A stretch of 64,000 bases of DNA from positions 62,001 to 126,000 of the forward strand of contig CBCOTE010000001.1 of NCBI GenBank assembly GCA_965112965.1, written 5' to 3'. This DNA comes from CBCOTE01 sp965112965 (GTDB taxonomy: Bacteria; Desulfobacterota; Desulfovibrionia; Desulfovibrionales; Desulfovibrionaceae). The notes below the pieces were generated by a model. That model was not told the origin of the DNA. It saw only the letters and a program-made list of their open reading frames with translations, and did no database searches. The position numbers and the translations under genes are program-made. Below are positions 29,788-38,828 of the stretch, piece after piece; the stretch's first letter is position 1; the number at the start of each line of letters is the position of its first letter.

Positions 29788-30672
29788 TTAACCTTTCAAC
29801 GCTTCGGCGCCGCCAACGATGTCCATGAGTTCCCTGGTAATCTCCGCCTGCCTTGTCTTGTTGTATAACAAGGTCAAGAACCCAATCATATCGTCGCAAG
29901 CCCTAGTGGCATTATCCATTGCAGCCATACGGGCGGCATGTTCGCTAGCTGAGGTGTCGAGCATACCCCGATAGATCTGGGCTTTGATGAAGCGAGGCAA
30001 CAGTTCCGCCATCAAGTTCTCTACCATGGGTTCGTAGGTATACTCAGCCGACGCACTCATATTTTCATCAACCTCGATTTTAGCCTCATACTGAGCGATA
30101 GGCAGGATAGACCGAATCACCGGCACCTGTTTAGACATACTCAGGAACTGACTATAGATGACGATAGCCTCATCCAGTTCGCCAGCCATATACGCGCTGA
30201 TAACATCAGTACTAATGGAATTAGCCAGAGTAAAATCAAAATTATTTACCTGATCAATAAATGCCTTGACTAGCTCATAGGTCAGCTTGCATACTGAATC
30301 ACGACCTTTTTTGCCAATACAATAGAACTTAACCACTTTACCATCAGCCTGTTTAGTCCAAGCCAAATTTAGGGCAGTAGTTATAAGATTATTGTTGAAA
30401 CTGCCGCACAGGCCGCGATCAGAGGTCACCAAAATGATGCCCACAGCCTTGATCTCCCTACGTATTTTGAAGAGTGGGTGGACCGAAGCCTCGACTTTAG
30501 CAGATAAATCCCTCAATATCTCATCGAACTTATCGGCATAAGGCCGAAAACGGTCAATATGCTGATGGGCACAGCGTAACTTCGCCGAAGCCACCATGTT
30601 CATAGCCTTAGTAATTTGTTTAGTCTTCTTAACCGCGGTAATTTTCTGCAGGACATCCTTCAAAGATGGCAT
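29788..30672 (-). CDS. atpG: ATP synthase F1 gamma subunit
   Basis: Gamma is the rotating central shaft that couples the c-ring to the catalytic sites. 294 residues, normal length. The N-terminal helix MPSLKDVLQKITAVKKTKQI and the C-terminal helix (NATRACDDMIGFLTLLYNK, RQAEITRELMDIVGGAEAL) are the conserved coiled-coil ends; the middle ITSDRGLCGSFN-like segment reads VTSDRGLCGSFNNNL. GGAGG nine bases before the ATG. Lies between atpA and atpD. Confidence 0.97.
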   Translation of the reverse strand: MPSLKDVLQKITAVKKTKQITKAMNMVASAKLRCAHQHIDRFRPYADKFDEILRDLSAKVEASVHPLFKIRREIKAVGIILVTSDRGLCGSFNNNLITTALNLAWTKQADGKVVKFYCIGKKGRDSVCKLTYELVKAFIDQVNNFDFTLANSISTDVISAYMAGELDEAIVIYSQFLSMSKQVPVIRSILPIAQYEAKIEVDENMSASAEYTYEPMVENLMAELLPRFIKAQIYRGMLDTSASEHAARMAAMDNATRACDDMIGFLTLLYNKTRQAEITRELMDIVGGAEALKG

Positions 30673-30698
30673 TGCCGTATCCCTCCGATGTCCGACGT

Positions 30699-32207
30699 CT
30701 AGACTTGAAAATCTTTCTTAAATTCCTCGACAGCAGCCTTCAGCTTTGGCTCGATGGTACTGTCAATCACCTGCTTCTCACGTATATATTTGAGCACATC
30801 ACTCTTGAAGTTACGCATGAACTCAAGATACTCGGTCTCAAACTTGCGTATCTTATCCACGGACACATCATCCATGAAGCCCCTGGTAGCGGCGTACATT
30901 GAGGCTACCTGCTCCTGCATTGGCATGGGTTGATACTGGGGCTGCTTAAGCAACTCTACCAGACGAGCGCCACGGTTGAGCTTAGCCTGAGTGGCCTTGT
31001 CCAGATCGGAACCGAACTGAGCGAAGGCTGCCAACTCACGATACTGGGCTAAATCTAGACGCATGGTGCCCGCGACCTGCTTCATAGCTTTGGTCTGGGC
31101 GGCACCACCCACCCGAGAAACTGAGAGACCAACGTTAATAGCTGGCCGAATACCGGCGTTGAATAGTGCCGGCTCCAGATAAACCTGACCGTCGGTGATA
31201 GAAATGACATTAGTAGGAATGTACGCGGATACATCGCCAGCCTGAGTCTCTATGATAGGCAAGGCAGTCATAGAGCCGGCACCTTTATTATCGGACATCT
31301 TGGCCGCGCGCTCCAGTAGGCGAGAATGCAGATAGAAAATATCCCCCGGGTAAGCCTCACGCCCTGGAGGACGGCGAAGCAGCAACGACATCTGACGATA
31401 GGCCACAGCCTGCTTAGATAAATCATCGTATACGATGAGGGCATGCTTGCCATTGTCACGGTAGTATTCGGCCATGGTGGCGCCGGTGTAAGCCGCTATA
31501 AATTGCAGTGAAGCTGGTTCTGATGAAGTAGCGGATATGATAGTAGTATTCTCCATAGCTCCATAACGACGTAGAGTGTCAGCCACTAAAGCGACAGTAG
31601 CTCGTTTCTGGCCGATGGCTACATAAAAACAGTAAACGTCACTATCACGTTGGGCCAAGATAGCGTCCAGTCCGACCGCAGTCTTACCGACCTGACGGTC
31701 GCCTATGATCAACTCACGTTGGCCTCGGCCTATGGGTGTCATGGCATCAATAGCTTTAAGGCCCGTGAACATGGGCTCATGCACACTTTTACGTTGAACG
31801 ATGCCTGGGGCCTTGCGCTCTACTGGCCGCATGTCCGTAATATCGATAGGGCCCAGACCATCGATGGGCTGACCCAAAGGGTTAAGAACGCGGCCCATGG
31901 TCGAATCGCCCACTGGTACCGAGAAAATCTTGCCAGTACGTTTAACTCTGTCGCCTTCCTTAATCTCATTGGCCTCGCCCAGCACCGCCACACCTACATT
32001 GTCCTCTTCTAGGTTAAGCACCATACCCATTAGACCGCCAGGGAATTCTAGAAGCTCCATGGCCATAGCGTTCTGCACGCCATATACGCGAGCGATACCG
32101 TCGCCCACATATAATACCGTTCCGGTTTCACTCATCTCCACACGATTTTCGTAATGTTGTATCTGCTCCTCAATAATTTTACTGATTTCCTCGGCTTTGA
32201 TCTGCAT
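30699..32207 (-). CDS. atpA: ATP synthase F1 alpha subunit
   Basis: Non-catalytic nucleotide-binding subunit of F1. 502 residues starting MQIKAEEISKIIEEQI at 32207; a GTG 12 bases earlier overlaps the atpH stop and has no spacing from the GAGGGG element, so the ATG is chosen. Walker A GDRQVGKTAVGLDAI, the SEPASLQFIAAYTGATMAEY segment and GIRPAINVGLSVSRVGGAAQ are intact. It starts four bases after atpH ends, indicating translational coupling. Confidence 0.97.
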   Translation of the reverse strand: MQIKAEEISKIIEEQIQHYENRVEMSETGTVLYVGDGIARVYGVQNAMAMELLEFPGGLMGMVLNLEEDNVGVAVLGEANEIKEGDRVKRTGKIFSVPVGDSTMGRVLNPLGQPIDGLGPIDITDMRPVERKAPGIVQRKSVHEPMFTGLKAIDAMTPIGRGQRELIIGDRQVGKTAVGLDAILAQRDSDVYCFYVAIGQKRATVALVADTLRRYGAMENTTIISATSSEPASLQFIAAYTGATMAEYYRDNGKHALIVYDDLSKQAVAYRQMSLLLRRPPGREAYPGDIFYLHSRLLERAAKMSDNKGAGSMTALPIIETQAGDVSAYIPTNVISITDGQVYLEPALFNAGIRPAINVGLSVSRVGGAAQTKAMKQVAGTMRLDLAQYRELAAFAQFGSDLDKATQAKLNRGARLVELLKQPQYQPMPMQEQVASMYAATRGFMDDVSVDKIRKFETEYLEFMRNFKSDVLKYIREKQVIDSTIEPKLKAAVEEFKKDFQV

Positions 32208-32211
32208 GGTC

Positions 32212-32763
32212 CTACTCACCCCTCGTGATATTGTCTTTCAGAATAGACAGTTGGGCCCGCAAGCTCGTATCTATCACTTTGTCACTTACTTGTAACGTTA
32301 GTCCACCCAAGATCGCCGGATCCACCTTGAAAATTAGATCAATCTTGCGACCGGACTGCACTTCCAATTTGACCTTGAGCTCAGCCTGCTTGGGATAGGC
32401 CAGTGCGATGGCAGTAGTCAGCACGCCACGGACCATACCATTTTCGATATCTAAAAGTGCCTGAAAGGCAGTGTCGATCTCGGGTAAAATAGCCAGCCGG
32501 CCCTTGTCGGCCAGGAGCGAACAAAAAATATATACCATCTGGCACGCATCGATCTTACTCAACAAAGCCACGATCAATTTCTTCTTCTCAGCCGTACCAA
32601 TTATGAAATTCTTAAAAATCTGCACTAATTCTGGCGTGTCTGCAAAAATTACGACTAGCCCAGCTAAATCTTTTCCATAAATTTTAAGCTCCGCCAATCC
32701 ATACCTTTTGCCAATAGCAAACAAGGCGCTAGCATACCTACGCGCTGCGATGTTCCGGATCAT
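32212..32763 (-). CDS. atpH: ATP synthase F1 delta subunit
   Basis: Delta joins the peripheral stalk to the top of F1. 183 residues starting MIRNIAARRYASALF; the ATG overlaps the atpF stop as ATGA (32760-32763). A longer in-frame start 24 bases upstream would sit inside atpF and adds residues unlike the family. Family signatures: N-terminal six-helix bundle and C-terminal KIDLIFKVDPAILGGLTLQV segment. Intact. Confidence 0.95.
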   Translation of the reverse strand: MIRNIAARRYASALFAIGKRYGLAELKIYGKDLAGLVVIFADTPELVQIFKNFIIGTAEKKKLIVALLSKIDACQMVYIFCSLLADKGRLAILPEIDTAFQALLDIENGMVRGVLTTAIALAYPKQAELKVKLEVQSGRKIDLIFKVDPAILGGLTLQVSDKVIDTSLRAQLSILKDNITRGE

Positions 32764-33335
32764 GGGAACACCACCTTTATTAAACATTTGTCAATAAACT
32801 TCTTATGTTCCTCATTAGTCAATTTTTCTTCAAGTATCTTCTGTGCTGCGTCGACGATGAGGTCGGCTAATTTACTGTGTAGGACCTTACGGGCGGCCAC
32901 AATCTCATTAGCCGAAGCCATGGCGGCCTGAGCCTTTATATGCTCTGCGACAGCCTTAGCTTTATCGATGATAGCGGCCTTCACAATCTCGCCTTGAACT
33001 TTGGCTTCGGTCAGGAGCCTTAAACGCTCAGCATCTATGTTAGCAATGGCATACTCCACCTCTTGCAGTTTTTGGACAGCACTTTTTTTACGATTATCAA
33101 GATCAGCCAGCTCGTTTTCAATGTTGTAGCGTCTAGATTTAAAGAACTCAGCAATCTTCTTGCCACCGACCCAATATATAATACCGATAAAAATAACAAA
33201 ATTAGCTACACGGAATAAGAAATTCTTCCAATCGCTGTGTATGCCCGCGTATTTATCACTGTCTGAGGCATAGACCACAGCTGCCGATAGCAGTACTATA
33301 ACTACGAGGCTCCAGGAAATATTCATTTTTTTCAC
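32760..33335 (-). CDS. atpF: ATP synthase Fo b subunit with hydrophobic leader
   Basis: The b subunit forms the peripheral stator stalk. 191 residues from GTG 33335, which has GGGAG five bases upstream. The first about 25 residues are a signal-peptide-like hydrophobic stretch ending near VVYASDSD, followed by a second membrane helix (FRVANFVIFIGIIYWVGG) and a long charged coiled coil. The extra N-terminal hydrophobic segment is, as I recall, characteristic of this subunit in Desulfovibrio relatives. Overlaps atpH by four bases. The membrane subunits a and c are not in this window; in relatives they are encoded at another locus. Confidence 0.92.
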   Translation of the reverse strand: MKKMNISWSLVVIVLLSAAVVYASDSDKYAGIHSDWKNFLFRVANFVIFIGIIYWVGGKKIAEFFKSRRYNIENELADLDNRKKSAVQKLQEVEYAIANIDAERLRLLTEAKVQGEIVKAAIIDKAKAVAEHIKAQAAMASANEIVAARKVLHSKLADLIVDAAQKILEEKLTNEEHKKFIDKCLIKVVFP

Positions 33336-33364
33336 TGCGACTCCCTCACCGTACCTAATTATAT

Positions 33365-33781
33365 TTATGAGAGAACCTTGTCCACGACCTTCTGGGCGAA
33401 CTCACCAATCTGGTCTTTAAGGCTGTCCATTGCAACATTGACCTGGACCGCGGTAGTTTTACGGACACCAATCAAATGCGTCTGGGCCTCTTTCACGGCG
33501 TATTCGATCAATAACCTATCTTCCTGAGCTGACTCGTCCTTAAAACGCTGACGCTCTGAAGTGGCTTTGGCGTTTGCATCGATCAGAGCTGCCTTGTAAC
33601 TCTGCATCTTACTTTTAGCGTCATCGGAAATTTTTTCTACCTCGGATAACAGACTACTCATAATATCGGCGCGCTTCTTAATCTGCTCACGGATCGGCTT
33701 GATCAGTAGCATATTCAGTATAACCAGAGTGACTAAAAAATTAATAAGCTGCACAAAAAAAGTTACATCAAGATCGATCAT
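33365..33781 (-). CDS. atpF': ATP synthase Fo b' subunit
   Basis: A second, shorter b-type subunit (138 residues) that pairs with the other b to make a heterodimeric stator stalk. One N-terminal membrane helix (FFVQLINFLVTLVILNMLLI), the conserved KPIREQIKKRADIM turn and a coiled coil to the end. A GGGGA element five bases before ATG 33781. First gene of the atpF'-F-H-A-G-D-C operon. Intact. Confidence 0.92.
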   Translation of the reverse strand: MIDLDVTFFVQLINFLVTLVILNMLLIKPIREQIKKRADIMSSLLSEVEKISDDAKSKMQSYKAALIDANAKATSERQRFKDESAQEDRLLIEYAVKEAQTHLIGVRKTTAVQVNVAMDSLKDQIGEFAQKVVDKVLS

Positions 33782-33831
33782 TACGTTCCCCTGATAAATG
33801 GTTGTGAATTGTAGTACAAAAAAATTTGGCT

Positions 33832-33859
33832 ACTAATCAATCCACCCTTTTATTGTCAA
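33832..33859 (-). promoter_or_regulatory. candidate promoter of the ATP synthase operon
   Basis: TTGACA at 33854-33859 (minus strand) is a perfect -35 box about 75 bases before atpF'. The -10 region at 17-base spacing (TTAGTA) is poor; a better TACAAT lies further downstream without a matching -35. Low certainty. Confidence 0.3.
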
Positions 33860-33954
33860 ACCTTTCTTGCTCGAGGGTAGGCCAACGACATTTCTAAGCT
33901 CATGATATTATTAATCATTAATGATTGATGATTTCCATTCTTATGGGAAACTAA

Positions 33955-34225
33955 ATGTTCCAATTCCAACTCCAGGTATTATAGATTTTCCATTCAACAA
34001 TAGTCCCTTCTTTAGTCACCAACGCCGGAATAGTATAGGCCCGTGAACATCGATTTGTATAGAGCCGCGCGCTTAAAGACAGTTCGCTATCCACCTGCCT
34101 GCTCAAGATATATTGACTATTTAAAACCGAATTTTGATCCGACTGCACTTGCTCACAATGATAGCTCATCTTACCTAGTTGGTCGATCTCAGTTCCAAAA
34201 ATGTATTGGTGTGTCCTTGTTCATA
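33955..34225 (-). pseudogene. probable bactofilin (polymer-forming cytoskeletal protein) remnant
   Basis: Reading the minus strand, a start-like MNKDTPIHF is followed in a shifted frame by FGTEIDQLGKMSY-like residues, and near the far end by RLYTNRCSRAYTIPALVTKE and GTIVEW. The pattern at both ends resembles bactofilins (FLGxGTxxxGKLxF at the start; xYTPALVVEEGAVFEG at the end), with the central beta-helix repeats missing or scrambled. Bactofilins form cytoskeletal filaments and, as I recall, are encoded just upstream of atpF' in some Desulfovibrio. The match is short and by eye, so this is tentative; the broken frame argues it is dead. Confidence 0.4.
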
Positions 34226-34241
34226 CACCTTACAACTCTTT

Positions 34242-35492
34242 TTAATTCGTTCCCGTCGTCTCCGAATGATCGTTACGCCCCACACCCAAACGTCCCGGAA
34301 TCGTCCGTGCTGCAAACCGCCAACCAAGCTTCTGGCCTATAGCCCAGAGCATCATCGTCCGCCCTACTGGGTTCCCACCTCTCTCACATATAAAACTACC
34401 TCGACGCATAGAAATATTCAGCACTAACCCAATGAGACATCCATTCACGATCATGGCGCTGCCGCCATAGCTGATAAAAGGCAACGAGATGCCTACTACA
34501 GGCATGAGGCCGAGCACCATGCCCATATTTATGCAGATCTGCCAAAAAAAATGGAAGAGAACTCCAGCCGCTAAGAAACTCCCAAAGCGGTCCCGTGCAT
34601 CCCTTACCGTGGTAAAAATGCTGAGTAAAAACAGACAAAATAGACCTACTAGGATTAAGCAACCCACAAATCCCCATTCTTCACCAAAAACTGCTACTGC
34701 AAAATCTGTGTGCTTTTCCGGCAAAAAACGCAGCTGGCTTTGAGTTCCGGCCATAAACCCCTTCCCCCATATCTGGCCGGAACCAATAGCGATCTGCGAC
34801 TGGATAATATGGTAGCCAGCACCTCTGGGGTCTACGGTCGGATCCATAAATGTCAAAATCCGCCGCTTCTGGTAATCGTGCAGATACGTCCAGACCAACG
34901 GTAGGAGCGCCGGAATACCTACCAATAAGCTGCGGAAGACCTTTGTTGTCAATCCCCTATACAAGATAAGCCCGCCTAAGATCAAAAGAATGTTTAGTCC
35001 TGAGCCCAGATCCGGCTGCATAACAACCATCACCGCTGGAATCAGGAACACCCCCAACACCAGAGCTAATTCCTGAAAACCTAATCGACCCTGATTGCGC
35101 GAAAGCAGTAATGAACCGAGCAGGAGCACACTGATCTTAGCCACCTCGCTAGGTTGGAAGCTAAAAAATCCGACATTAATCCACCGCCGTGCACCCATGG
35201 CTGTCTGCCCTACGAATGGAACTACCGCCAGCAGAAGCACCGTAATCACAAACGCAGGCCAAGCCATAGTAGAAAACCGACGATAGTCTACGATGAGAAA
35301 AAGACACAGTCCTGGCAGGCTAAGCAGTCCCCAGAGGAGCTGCTTTTTGTAGAATGGATTTAGACTGACCCCCTCTTCCATACGATAGCCGCTGGCGGAG
35401 TAAAGATTAAGCACCCCAATGCCAAATAAAGTCAGGGTCAGGCCTATAAGCGGCCAATTAACCATAGTAAACAAGCGACGATCAAAAGACAT
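34242..35492 (-). CDS. rodA: rod-shape-determining SEDS glycosyltransferase RodA
   Basis: RodA polymerises lipid II into glycan strands for cell elongation, in complex with PBP2. 416 residues, about ten membrane helices. SEDS motifs: GARRWINVGFFSFQPSEVAK, VVMQPDLGSGLNILLI, GKGFMAGTQSQLRFLPEKHT with DFAVAVFGEEWGF, and GISLPFISYGGSAM near the C-terminus. After SMRRGSF, where most relatives end, about 40 polar residues follow before a stop; these look like readthrough into decayed DNA. The ribosome-binding site is weak. Last gene of the mre operon, 35 bases after mrdA. Confidence 0.94.
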   Translation of the reverse strand: MSFDRRLFTMVNWPLIGLTLTLFGIGVLNLYSASGYRMEEGVSLNPFYKKQLLWGLLSLPGLCLFLIVDYRRFSTMAWPAFVITVLLLAVVPFVGQTAMGARRWINVGFFSFQPSEVAKISVLLLGSLLLSRNQGRLGFQELALVLGVFLIPAVMVVMQPDLGSGLNILLILGGLILYRGLTTKVFRSLLVGIPALLPLVWTYLHDYQKRRILTFMDPTVDPRGAGYHIIQSQIAIGSGQIWGKGFMAGTQSQLRFLPEKHTDFAVAVFGEEWGFVGCLILVGLFCLFLLSIFTTVRDARDRFGSFLAAGVLFHFFWQICINMGMVLGLMPVVGISLPFISYGGSAMIVNGCLIGLVLNISMRRGSFICERGGNPVGRTMMLWAIGQKLGWRFAARTIPGRLGVGRNDHSETTGTN

Positions 35493-35527
35493 ACGAGGGG
35501 AGATGTAAAGAGCGTAGGTCGCTAAAA

Positions 35528-37330
35528 TTAGCCCTGCTTGCCTGGTTTGTCTGTTTTAGACGGCCCGAATAAATAATCATATACCCCTCGTACTACCGGA
35601 CCGGCCATGGTACCACCGTGGCCGCCGTGCTCCACCATACAAACCACCACATAGTTCTGGCCGTCCTTCTGTCCCCAAGTAGCCAACCAGGCATGGTCGC
35701 GAAATGTATAGGGCACATCCTCGGTATTCTGGCGTTCCTGGCCAATTTTGACCACTTGGGCCGTACCAGTCTTAGCGCCTAGCCGCGCATCCGACCGCTT
35801 AATAATCTGGGCCGTGCCACGCTCCACGGTCTGGACCATGGCATCCAAAATGACATCGCGCTGCACGCGAGTCAATGCCAGCTCACCTTGGTTAAATGGT
35901 AGCGCCCCGGCTATCAGATTGGGCTTGAACACGTGGCCGCCGTTCATGAGAGCAGCCACGAACCGCGCCACTTGGAGTGGCTGGACGAGTATGTAGCCCT
36001 GGCCGATACCTAAATTGAGTGTCTCGCCGCCATGCCATCCATCGCCAAAGCGCTTATGCTTCCACTCCCTAGACGGGACCAGCCCGCCCTTCTCGTGAGG
36101 CAAATCAATACCCGTAGGGCTACCGAAGCCTGCGATCTGGGCATAACGGGCAATGCGGTCCACCCCAAGCCTTTCAGCCAGTTGATAAAAATAGACGTCG
36201 CAGGAATGCACCAACGCCTCGCGCAAGTTGAGCATGCCGTGCCCGCCCTTATGCCAACAGCGGAAAGTGAGCTTGCCCAGCTGATACTCGCCCGGACAAA
36301 AAAATGTAGAACCAGGAATAATAGCATTCTCGTGCAGGCCGCAAGCAGCCACCAAGAGCTTCCACACTGAACCAGGTGGATAGGTACTTTGGATAACCCG
36401 ATTCTGGAGTGGATGCCGTGGATGCTCTAGGAGTGCACCCCATTGCCGTTGCGAGAGCCCAACCGTAAAACTATTGTTATCATAAGTGGGCCGTGTAACC
36501 AATGCTAGGACTTGACCGACATAGGGATCGAGCACTACTATGCTCCCAGCCTGGTCCTCAATGAACTTGGCCGCATGTTCCTGGAGCTTGACGTCCAGAC
36601 TGAGGGTGACATCTTCTCCGCCGGTGGGTGTCCGGGCCATTTCTTTGTTCAGGTGGCGACCAAGAACATCCACTTCGATCTCGTTAAGGCCTTTAGTGCC
36701 GCGTAGACGACGTTCTAGCACATATTCCAAGCCTTGTTTACCCACTAAGTCACCCAACCCGAGCAAGGGATCCTTTTCCAGTTCCTCTTCACTCGCCTCG
36801 GCCACGTAACCCAATACGTGGGCCATTGTCCGGCCTTGGGGATAGATACGCCGCGGCCGGACCATGATCTCTAGGCCGGGCCAAAACATAACGTTAGCCT
36901 CTACCTGGGCGACGATCTCCGTAGTCACGTCAGGCACAAGGACTAAACGCTCGAAAGGCTTGACCCGCCGCCTGCCCTGGTCAAAACGTTTACGCAGAAC
37001 CTCATGCTCGATCCCGGTCCATTGACTAACTTGGGCAAGAGTACCTTCCTGGTCCCGGCAATCCTCCCGCACTAGGGTCAGAGCATAAGAAGGCCGATTA
37101 ACCGCTAAGAGTACCGCGTTACGGTCGCGCAACTGACCGCGGGGAGCGTAAATAAGCTCTTCCCGATGCTGGTTGACCCGAGCCTGTTCAGCCAAGCTTG
37201 CCCCTTTAATCACCTGCAGATACCACAGCCTAAGGCTAAAAATACAAAACATACTCATTATGAGCACCTGCAAGAGCACCAGACCGGACCTAGGGGCAAC
37301 CTGAACCTCAGATTCAGATAGGTACGTCAT
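35528..37330 (-). CDS. mrdA: penicillin-binding protein 2 (elongasome transpeptidase)
   Basis: PBP2 cross-links new murein during elongation. 600 residues, one N-terminal membrane helix (about 17-37), a non-penicillin-binding dimerisation domain and a C-terminal transpeptidase. Catalytic motifs: S321-V-W-K in YPPGSVWK, SCD in HSCDVYFYQLAERLG, KTG in GAKTGTAQV. The start overlaps the end of mreD by 17 bases. All motifs are intact; with RodA it forms the elongation synthase. Confidence 0.96.
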   Translation of the reverse strand: MTYLSESEVQVAPRSGLVLLQVLIMSMFCIFSLRLWYLQVIKGASLAEQARVNQHREELIYAPRGQLRDRNAVLLAVNRPSYALTLVREDCRDQEGTLAQVSQWTGIEHEVLRKRFDQGRRRVKPFERLVLVPDVTTEIVAQVEANVMFWPGLEIMVRPRRIYPQGRTMAHVLGYVAEASEEELEKDPLLGLGDLVGKQGLEYVLERRLRGTKGLNEIEVDVLGRHLNKEMARTPTGGEDVTLSLDVKLQEHAAKFIEDQAGSIVVLDPYVGQVLALVTRPTYDNNSFTVGLSQRQWGALLEHPRHPLQNRVIQSTYPPGSVWKLLVAACGLHENAIIPGSTFFCPGEYQLGKLTFRCWHKGGHGMLNLREALVHSCDVYFYQLAERLGVDRIARYAQIAGFGSPTGIDLPHEKGGLVPSREWKHKRFGDGWHGGETLNLGIGQGYILVQPLQVARFVAALMNGGHVFKPNLIAGALPFNQGELALTRVQRDVILDAMVQTVERGTAQIIKRSDARLGAKTGTAQVVKIGQERQNTEDVPYTFRDHAWLATWGQKDGQNYVVVCMVEHGGHGGTMAGPVVRGVYDYLFGPSKTDKPGKQG

Positions 37331-37823
37331 AGATGGGCCCCGATCTACGAAATTTGAAAGTCACGTACCAGGACGGGACAAAAATTACAGCCTGCTGATA
37401 GCTTTCCCGAAGTAGCATTCCAGGGGTGAGCTGATAGTCCTGCAATGCGGCAATTATCTGCACAAGTAGGTAATGCCAAACCCCCAGATAGGCGCCAAAA
37501 AGGAGGGTAAAGAGGAAATTTTTGGTCTCAAAGAACCAGGCCCCGGCAGAGAACAGCATCGCCACAATCGCATACCACAGGAGCCCCGATCCAAAAGCCA
37601 GGCTCCCTGAACCTTCCTGGATAAGAATCCATAGTACGGAAAGCCAAATGGTCTGCTGCCAGCGACCTTCCTGAAGACTAACTACCAGCCCAACCACAAG
37701 GAAATCTACTCCAGGAAATAACGTCTGTAACCAACAGGCAATATCAGTAAAAATGAACCACCATAGGGCGTTTCTCAGGAAAACCCGGGGTCGGGTTACA
37801 ACTTCCCGGGCAAGCTCGGTCAT
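37314..37823 (-). CDS. mreD: rod-shape-determining protein MreD
   Basis: A small integral membrane protein linking MreC to the elongasome. 169 residues with about five hydrophobic segments; primary sequence is poorly conserved in this family, so the call rests on position between mreC and mrdA, size and hydrophobicity. AAGGA six bases before ATG 37823. 162 bases of non-coding sequence separate it from mreC. Confidence 0.85.
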   Translation of the reverse strand: MTELAREVVTRPRVFLRNALWWFIFTDIACWLQTLFPGVDFLVVGLVVSLQEGRWQQTIWLSVLWILIQEGSGSLAFGSGLLWYAIVAMLFSAGAWFFETKNFLFTLLFGAYLGVWHYLLVQIIAALQDYQLTPGMLLRESYQQAVIFVPSWYVTFKFRRSGPIYDVPI

Positions 37824-37985
37824 AAAAGATCCTTAAATGTATGAAACCCTTACAACCAGCCGACAAATCAATCTCAGCGACCTTCTAGCACGAGACTCTG
37901 GTCGCGAATAGGTAGCAATCCCTTGCCGGCACCTGCGCAAGCACCACTCACAGCATCTTCAATTACTCTATTTTAACCAAAGGCT

Positions 37986-38828
37986 TCAACCTCCGACTGA
38001 ACTTTCGCCTTGGGGATGTCTGAGGAGAAGCAGCTCTTCAAGATTCTGAAAATCTACTAGAAGTTCAGCTTTAACGATCTTGAACAGAGAAATGTCAGTC
38101 TGCTCCACATTATGAACTCGGGCCACAGGCAACCCTTTAGGAAAAATACCAGCCATACCCGAAGTAACGAGCAGCTCCCCAACCTCCATCTCGTTGTTCA
38201 GCGGTACGTATAGAACATCTAGCAGAGCACCAATACCACGCCCCATCAAAATGCCCGATGTGCGGTGCGTCTGTCCAAGCACTGCGATACGACTGTTAGA
38301 GTCAGTCAAAAGGAGTACTGTGGATATAGTTGGCCCCACCCGTAGTAACCGCCCTACAACCCCCTCAAGGGTGACGGCAGGCATATTGACTGCCAACCCA
38401 TCCCGATTGCCCTTGCTCACCACAAGTGTCTCCAACACAGCATTAGGCCCAACACGCAACGCCAGTACCTTAGCTCCCACCACCTCCCAAGTTTCCGGCG
38501 GGGTGAAAATCATAAGCGAACGCAGCCGCGTAACTTCAGCTGCTTCCTCGCGAACCCGAGCTAGCTCGGCCTTAAGCTCATTCTGGTGCTGCTTAAGTGC
38601 CTCATTCTCTTGCTCCACGCCAACTAAATACAAATATCGATTCCAGGCACTAAAACACTTCCAGAACATCCATTTGGCTGGCAATACAGACCAACCCAAG
38701 AATTGTAGGCCAGTAGCCGTGGCCAAATTATCCAGATAACCAGTGCGAATATTCCACGAGTACAGACTCACATACAAAAAAAGAACCAGTAGAATCGATA
38801 GTTTAATACTACGAGGTACGAGTTTAAT
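37986..38828 (-). CDS. mreC: rod-shape-determining protein MreC, probable AUU start
   Basis: MreC is the periplasmic scaffold activating PBP2-RodA. No ATG/GTG/TTG gives a full N-terminal membrane helix: the first (TTG 38777) begins inside it. Reading upstream in frame restores IKLVPRSIKLSILLVLFLYV, and the first codon with a good ribosome-binding site is ATT at 38826-38828: GGGAGG lies nine bases upstream, inside the mreB 3' end, and ATT overlaps the mreB stop by one base. That gives 280 residues, the family norm: membrane helix, coiled coil (about 70-105) and the two beta barrels. Either AUU initiates, or the start codon has been lost and weak initiation persists. Confidence 0.8.
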   Translation of the reverse strand: MKLVPRSIKLSILLVLFLYVSLYSWNIRTGYLDNLATATGLQFLGWSVLPAKWMFWKCFSAWNRYLYLVGVEQENEALKQHQNELKAELARVREEAAEVTRLRSLMIFTPPETWEVVGAKVLALRVGPNAVLETLVVSKGNRDGLAVNMPAVTLEGVVGRLLRVGPTISTVLLLTDSNSRIAVLGQTHRTSGILMGRGIGALLDVLYVPLNNEMEVGELLVTSGMAGIFPKGLPVARVHNVEQTDISLFKIVKAELLVDFQNLEELLLLRHPQGESSVGG

